From Methanobacteriota archaeon (GTDB taxonomy: Archaea; Methanobacteriota; Methanobacteria; Methanobacteriales; Methanobacteriaceae): a DNA stretch of 34,975 bases. Positions 33,136 through 34,975 of the stretch are shown here, one piece after another. Position 1 is the stretch's first letter, and the number at the start of each line of letters is the position of its first letter. Under the pieces are notes generated by a model that was not told the origin of the DNA, ran no database searches, and worked only from the letters and a program-made list of their open reading frames with translations. Where the stretch lies: the NCBI GenBank assembly GCA_023436175.1, contig JAEZKE010000137.1, forward strand, positions 1 through 34,975. Reading direction: 5' to 3'. Position numbers and translations under genes: made by a program.

Positions 33136-34374
33136 ATGGTCGTGAAAAAGAAAATGCTCATTGGATTTGCCATATTATGTCTTTTAGCAGGTCCAGTTTC
33201 AATAGCGTCCGCAGTTTCAGCAGCAGATTGGCCAATGTTCCAGAATAATCTGGATCATACAGGTTACTTAAATGAATCATCAGATTTCACCCCAGTAACA
33301 TGGCTTTTTAAAACCGGAGGAGCCATATTATCTGCTCCTGCAATTGCAGACAAATTGATGTACTTTGGTTCAACAGATGGGAATTTTTATGCTCTGAATT
33401 TGGATGACGGTACAAAAGTTTGGGATTACAGTACCCAGGGAAATATAACAGCTTCTTCAGTTGTAAGCGGAGATAATGTGTACTTCGGTTCCATGGACAG
33501 CTACTTCTATGCTCTGGATAAGAAAAATGGAGATTCTGTATGGAAATACAGAACAGGAAATTCTATTGAATCATCCCCCGCAGTAGATAATGGAACTTTA
33601 TACTTCGGATCAGATGATCAACGTTTATATGCATTAAACCGTGATAACGGTGCACTCAAATGGCAGTTCCAGACAGGGAATGCTGTAAAATCATCTCCAG
33701 CAGTTTACAATGGAACTGTATTCTTCGGATCAGATGATGGAAAAGTATATGCAGTAAATAAGAACGGTAGCAAAGTATGGTCATATGATACTGGAAATGC
33801 AGTAAGATCATCACCAGCCATATACAACTCCGTATTATACATTGGAACAGACAATGGTAACTTCTATGCACTGAACACAAATGATGGATCCGTAAAGTGG
33901 TCATATAACCTTAACGACACCGTAAGATCATCAGCCCTGCTTGATCCAAACGATAACAGCCTGTTTGTAGGATCTGACGGCGGAAATATAACATGTCTCG
34001 ACATGAGAGATGGACAATTCAAATGGTCTGTTAATACAGGTAATATAAAATCAACTCCTGCACTTATGGGAGACGATATTGTAGTCGGTTCAGACAGCGG
34101 AACAGTCTATGTATTAAATAAATTCAGTGGTAAAGAAGATTGGAGTTATTCACCAGGTTACTATCTCTTTAATTCAGCATTCAGTACACCTGTAGTATAT
34201 GGAAATAATATATTCGTAGGTGCTGGTGATGGATCAGTGTATGCTCTTGACTTTGACAAAAAAGCAGGCCCAACTTCAGTTTACTTATACTACGTTAGTG
34301 CAATCGTAGTTGTAATAATAATCGGGTTATTAGCATTTAGATCCATTAGAGGACGTAGAAAGAAAAACGAATAA
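33136..34374 (+). CDS. Membrane-anchored PQQ-like beta-propeller protein
   Basis: 412 aa. A signal peptide (MLIGFAILCLLAGPVSIASAVSA) is followed by DWPMFQNNLDHTGY, the usual opening of PQQ-repeat propellers. About eight blades of 36-40 residues follow, each with a pattern like SSPAVYNGTVFFGSDDGKVYAVN...KVWSY. A C-terminal helix (YVSAIVVVIIIGLLAF) and a basic tail RSIRGRRKKNE anchor it with the propeller outside. PQQ itself is unlikely to be made by this organism; the fold usually binds proteins or glycans. GGTGAT lies 4 nt before the ATG. Being the last gene of the padR-ABC operon, it is likely to assist the exporter or handle its cargo. Confidence 0.9.
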   Translation: MVVKKKMLIGFAILCLLAGPVSIASAVSAADWPMFQNNLDHTGYLNESSDFTPVTWLFKTGGAILSAPAIADKLMYFGSTDGNFYALNLDDGTKVWDYSTQGNITASSVVSGDNVYFGSMDSYFYALDKKNGDSVWKYRTGNSIESSPAVDNGTLYFGSDDQRLYALNRDNGALKWQFQTGNAVKSSPAVYNGTVFFGSDDGKVYAVNKNGSKVWSYDTGNAVRSSPAIYNSVLYIGTDNGNFYALNTNDGSVKWSYNLNDTVRSSALLDPNDNSLFVGSDGGNITCLDMRDGQFKWSVNTGNIKSTPALMGDDIVVGSDSGTVYVLNKFSGKEDWSYSPGYYLFNSAFSTPVVYGNNIFVGAGDGSVYALDFDKKAGPTSVYLYYVSAIVVVIIIGLLAFRSIRGRRKKNE

Positions 34375-34379
34375 GTACC

Positions 34380-34400
34380 GATGGAATTTAAAGTTCCATC
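34380..34400 (+). terminator. Hairpin after propeller gene
   Basis: GATGGAA pairs with TTCCATC around TTTAAAG, 6 nt after the stop, followed by TCCTTTTATTATTTTTT. A probable operon terminator, though the structured element beyond could be read-through. Confidence 0.65.
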
Positions 34401-34430
34401 TCCTTTTATTATTTTTTAAATGATTAAAAG

Positions 34431-34548
34431 TTTCTTATGCTTACGGCGGGTGGGAGAATACCACTTTTTTAAAATTAAGAGAATCACAAATACCGCCTCC
34501 TTATTTTGTTTAATTTGATTCTCAGGGTACAAGCATAAGAAAATTTTT
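34431..34548 (+). ncRNA. Candidate structured RNA, undescribed
   Basis: A 112-nt element closed by the perfect 12-bp stem TTTCTTATGCTT (34431-34442) / AAGCATAAGAAA (34531-34542). Inside are hairpin P2, GTGG-GAGAATA-CCAC (34450-34464) followed by six T, and hairpin P3, GAGAATCA (34479-34486) / TGATTCTC (34516-34523), extended by CAAATA/TATTTTG. The P3 loop CCGCCTCCT contains CCGCC (34493-34497), complementary to GGCGG at 34445-34449, a possible pseudoknot. A five-T run (34544-34548) follows the closing stem. GC-rich bases are concentrated in the paired parts of an otherwise AT-rich gap. Strand is uncertain because stems read both ways; plus is preferred from the T-run and the upstream operon. 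Confidence 0.5.
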
Positions 34549-34638
34549 GTGACTATACAATAGATTCAAAAAATTAAATATACCTAAAACTAGAATAATT
34601 CTTTAAAAATAGCTTTGATAGAATAAATTTAAAATTAA

Positions 34639-34667
34639 AAAAAAGGAAACCATCTGGTTTCTTTTTT
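34639..34667 (-). terminator. Bidirectional terminator after alba
   Basis: AAAAAAGGAAACCA-TC-TGGTTTCTTTTTT, a long stem with one bulge flanked by A and T runs, 12 nt beyond the alba stop on the minus strand. It works for either strand. Confidence 0.65.
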
Positions 34668-34678
34668 GGAGACGAACA

Positions 34679-34951
34679 TTATTTAGTGAGCTGTATTTCA
34701 ATAGCTGAAACGTTTGTTGCTGCGCCTTCGTTGCTTAAGATTTCTTCTGTACATATATCAATTGTTCCAAGTTCTACATCCGATATAAACCTGTTTCTTA
34801 CGATTTCAGCAACGTCGACAGCCCTGCTTATGGCTCTTCCACGTGCTTTTAAAATAACTTCTGAAGTTCCGCCGTTCATTTGAGTCACGACAGCTAAAAC
34901 ATAGTTCATTACGGGTTTATTTCCAATGTATACAACATTTTCCTCTGACAT
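34679..34951 (-). CDS. albA: Chromatin protein Alba
   Basis: Alba is a small basic dimeric protein that coats and compacts archaeal DNA and also binds RNA. The 90 residues from ATG 34951 include the signature YIGNKPVMNYVLAVVTQM; the first Lys of the usual GKKPVMNY is Asn11 and the second, Lys12, is kept (the acetylated Lys pair in Sulfolobus). KARGRAISRAVDVAEIVRNRF forms the DNA-binding helix. GGAGGT at 34958-34963 is 6 nt before this ATG; an in-frame GTG at 34954 is too close to it. The upstream region and promoter are cut by the window edge or very close to it. Confidence 0.96.
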   Translation of the reverse strand: MSEENVVYIGNKPVMNYVLAVVTQMNGGTSEVILKARGRAISRAVDVAEIVRNRFISDVELGTIDICTEEILSNEGAATNVSAIEIQLTK

Positions 34952-34975
34952 CACTTTACCTCCAAAGAATAACCA

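Noticed and set aside
34526..34555. TTTTTGTGAC near 34550 as another TGTGA regulatory half-site
   Set aside because: It is a single half-site 10.6 kb from the 23.7 kb cluster, next to the structured element and not placed before a gene start.
1..34975. CRISPR array, insertion sequence or prophage
   Set aside because: No regularly spaced direct repeats, no transposase or integrase motifs and no phage genes were seen in any part of the window.

Overview
The window is archaeal and comes from the order Methanobacteriales, most likely a mesophilic Methanobacterium. The evidence is the AT-rich sequence, GGTGA-type ribosome binding sites, TATA-box promoters, an O-phosphoseryl-tRNA synthetase, a CTP-dependent riboflavin kinase, an Alba chromatin protein, a thiol:fumarate reductase flavoprotein and a methanol:corrinoid methyltransferase island. 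From memory, the run sepS - endonuclease V - riboflavin genes - CobQ-like protein - gatA - ornithine-cyclodeaminase homologue resembles the gene order of Methanothermobacter, so the middle of the window looks like conserved backbone with accessory genes on both sides.

Layout. 1-4.0 kb: methanol activation module mtaB-mtaC plus a RamA-type corrinoid reactivase; no mtaA is in view. 4.4-8.2 kb: a PAP2-like membrane phosphatase overlapping tail to tail with an iron-sulfur protein, a tRNA-Arg(GCG), a zinc-ribbon membrane protein and a DUF1697 protein. 8.3-17.6 kb: tfrA, sepS, nfi, ribK, ribB, a secreted coiled-coil protein with no ordinary start codon, then gatA and an inverted-architecture CobQ-like protein on the minus strand. 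17.8-24 kb: membrane and transport genes (DUF1624 acyltransferase, DHA2-type MFS, LysE), an ornithine cyclodeaminase/alanine dehydrogenase homologue, two sub-60-residue genes and a secreted protein. 24.2-29.8 kb: HAD phosphatase, a second zinc-ribbon membrane protein, an exported acetolactate decarboxylase, a TMEM175-like channel, a DUF362 ferredoxin protein and a TIM-barrel isomerase. 30-34.4 kb: a compact operon of PadR regulator, ABC ATPase, ABC-2 permease and a membrane-anchored PQQ-type beta-propeller. 34.4-35 kb: a candidate structured RNA and the gene for Alba.

The most notable non-coding signals are: (1) three GATATATC operators spaced exactly 30 bp apart around the padR promoter; (2) a roughly 112-nt element after the propeller gene with a perfect 12-bp closing stem, two internal hairpins and a possible 5-bp pseudoknot; (3) a cluster of TGTGA-N6-TCACA palindromes between two divergent genes at 23.7-23.95 kb. 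Several genes (tfrA, nfi, the 25.1 kb zinc-ribbon gene, acetolactate decarboxylase) have a TATA-like element about 25-30 nt before the start codon, which suggests leaderless mRNAs and was used to choose starts. All functional calls are from reading the sequence by eye; no database search was run.
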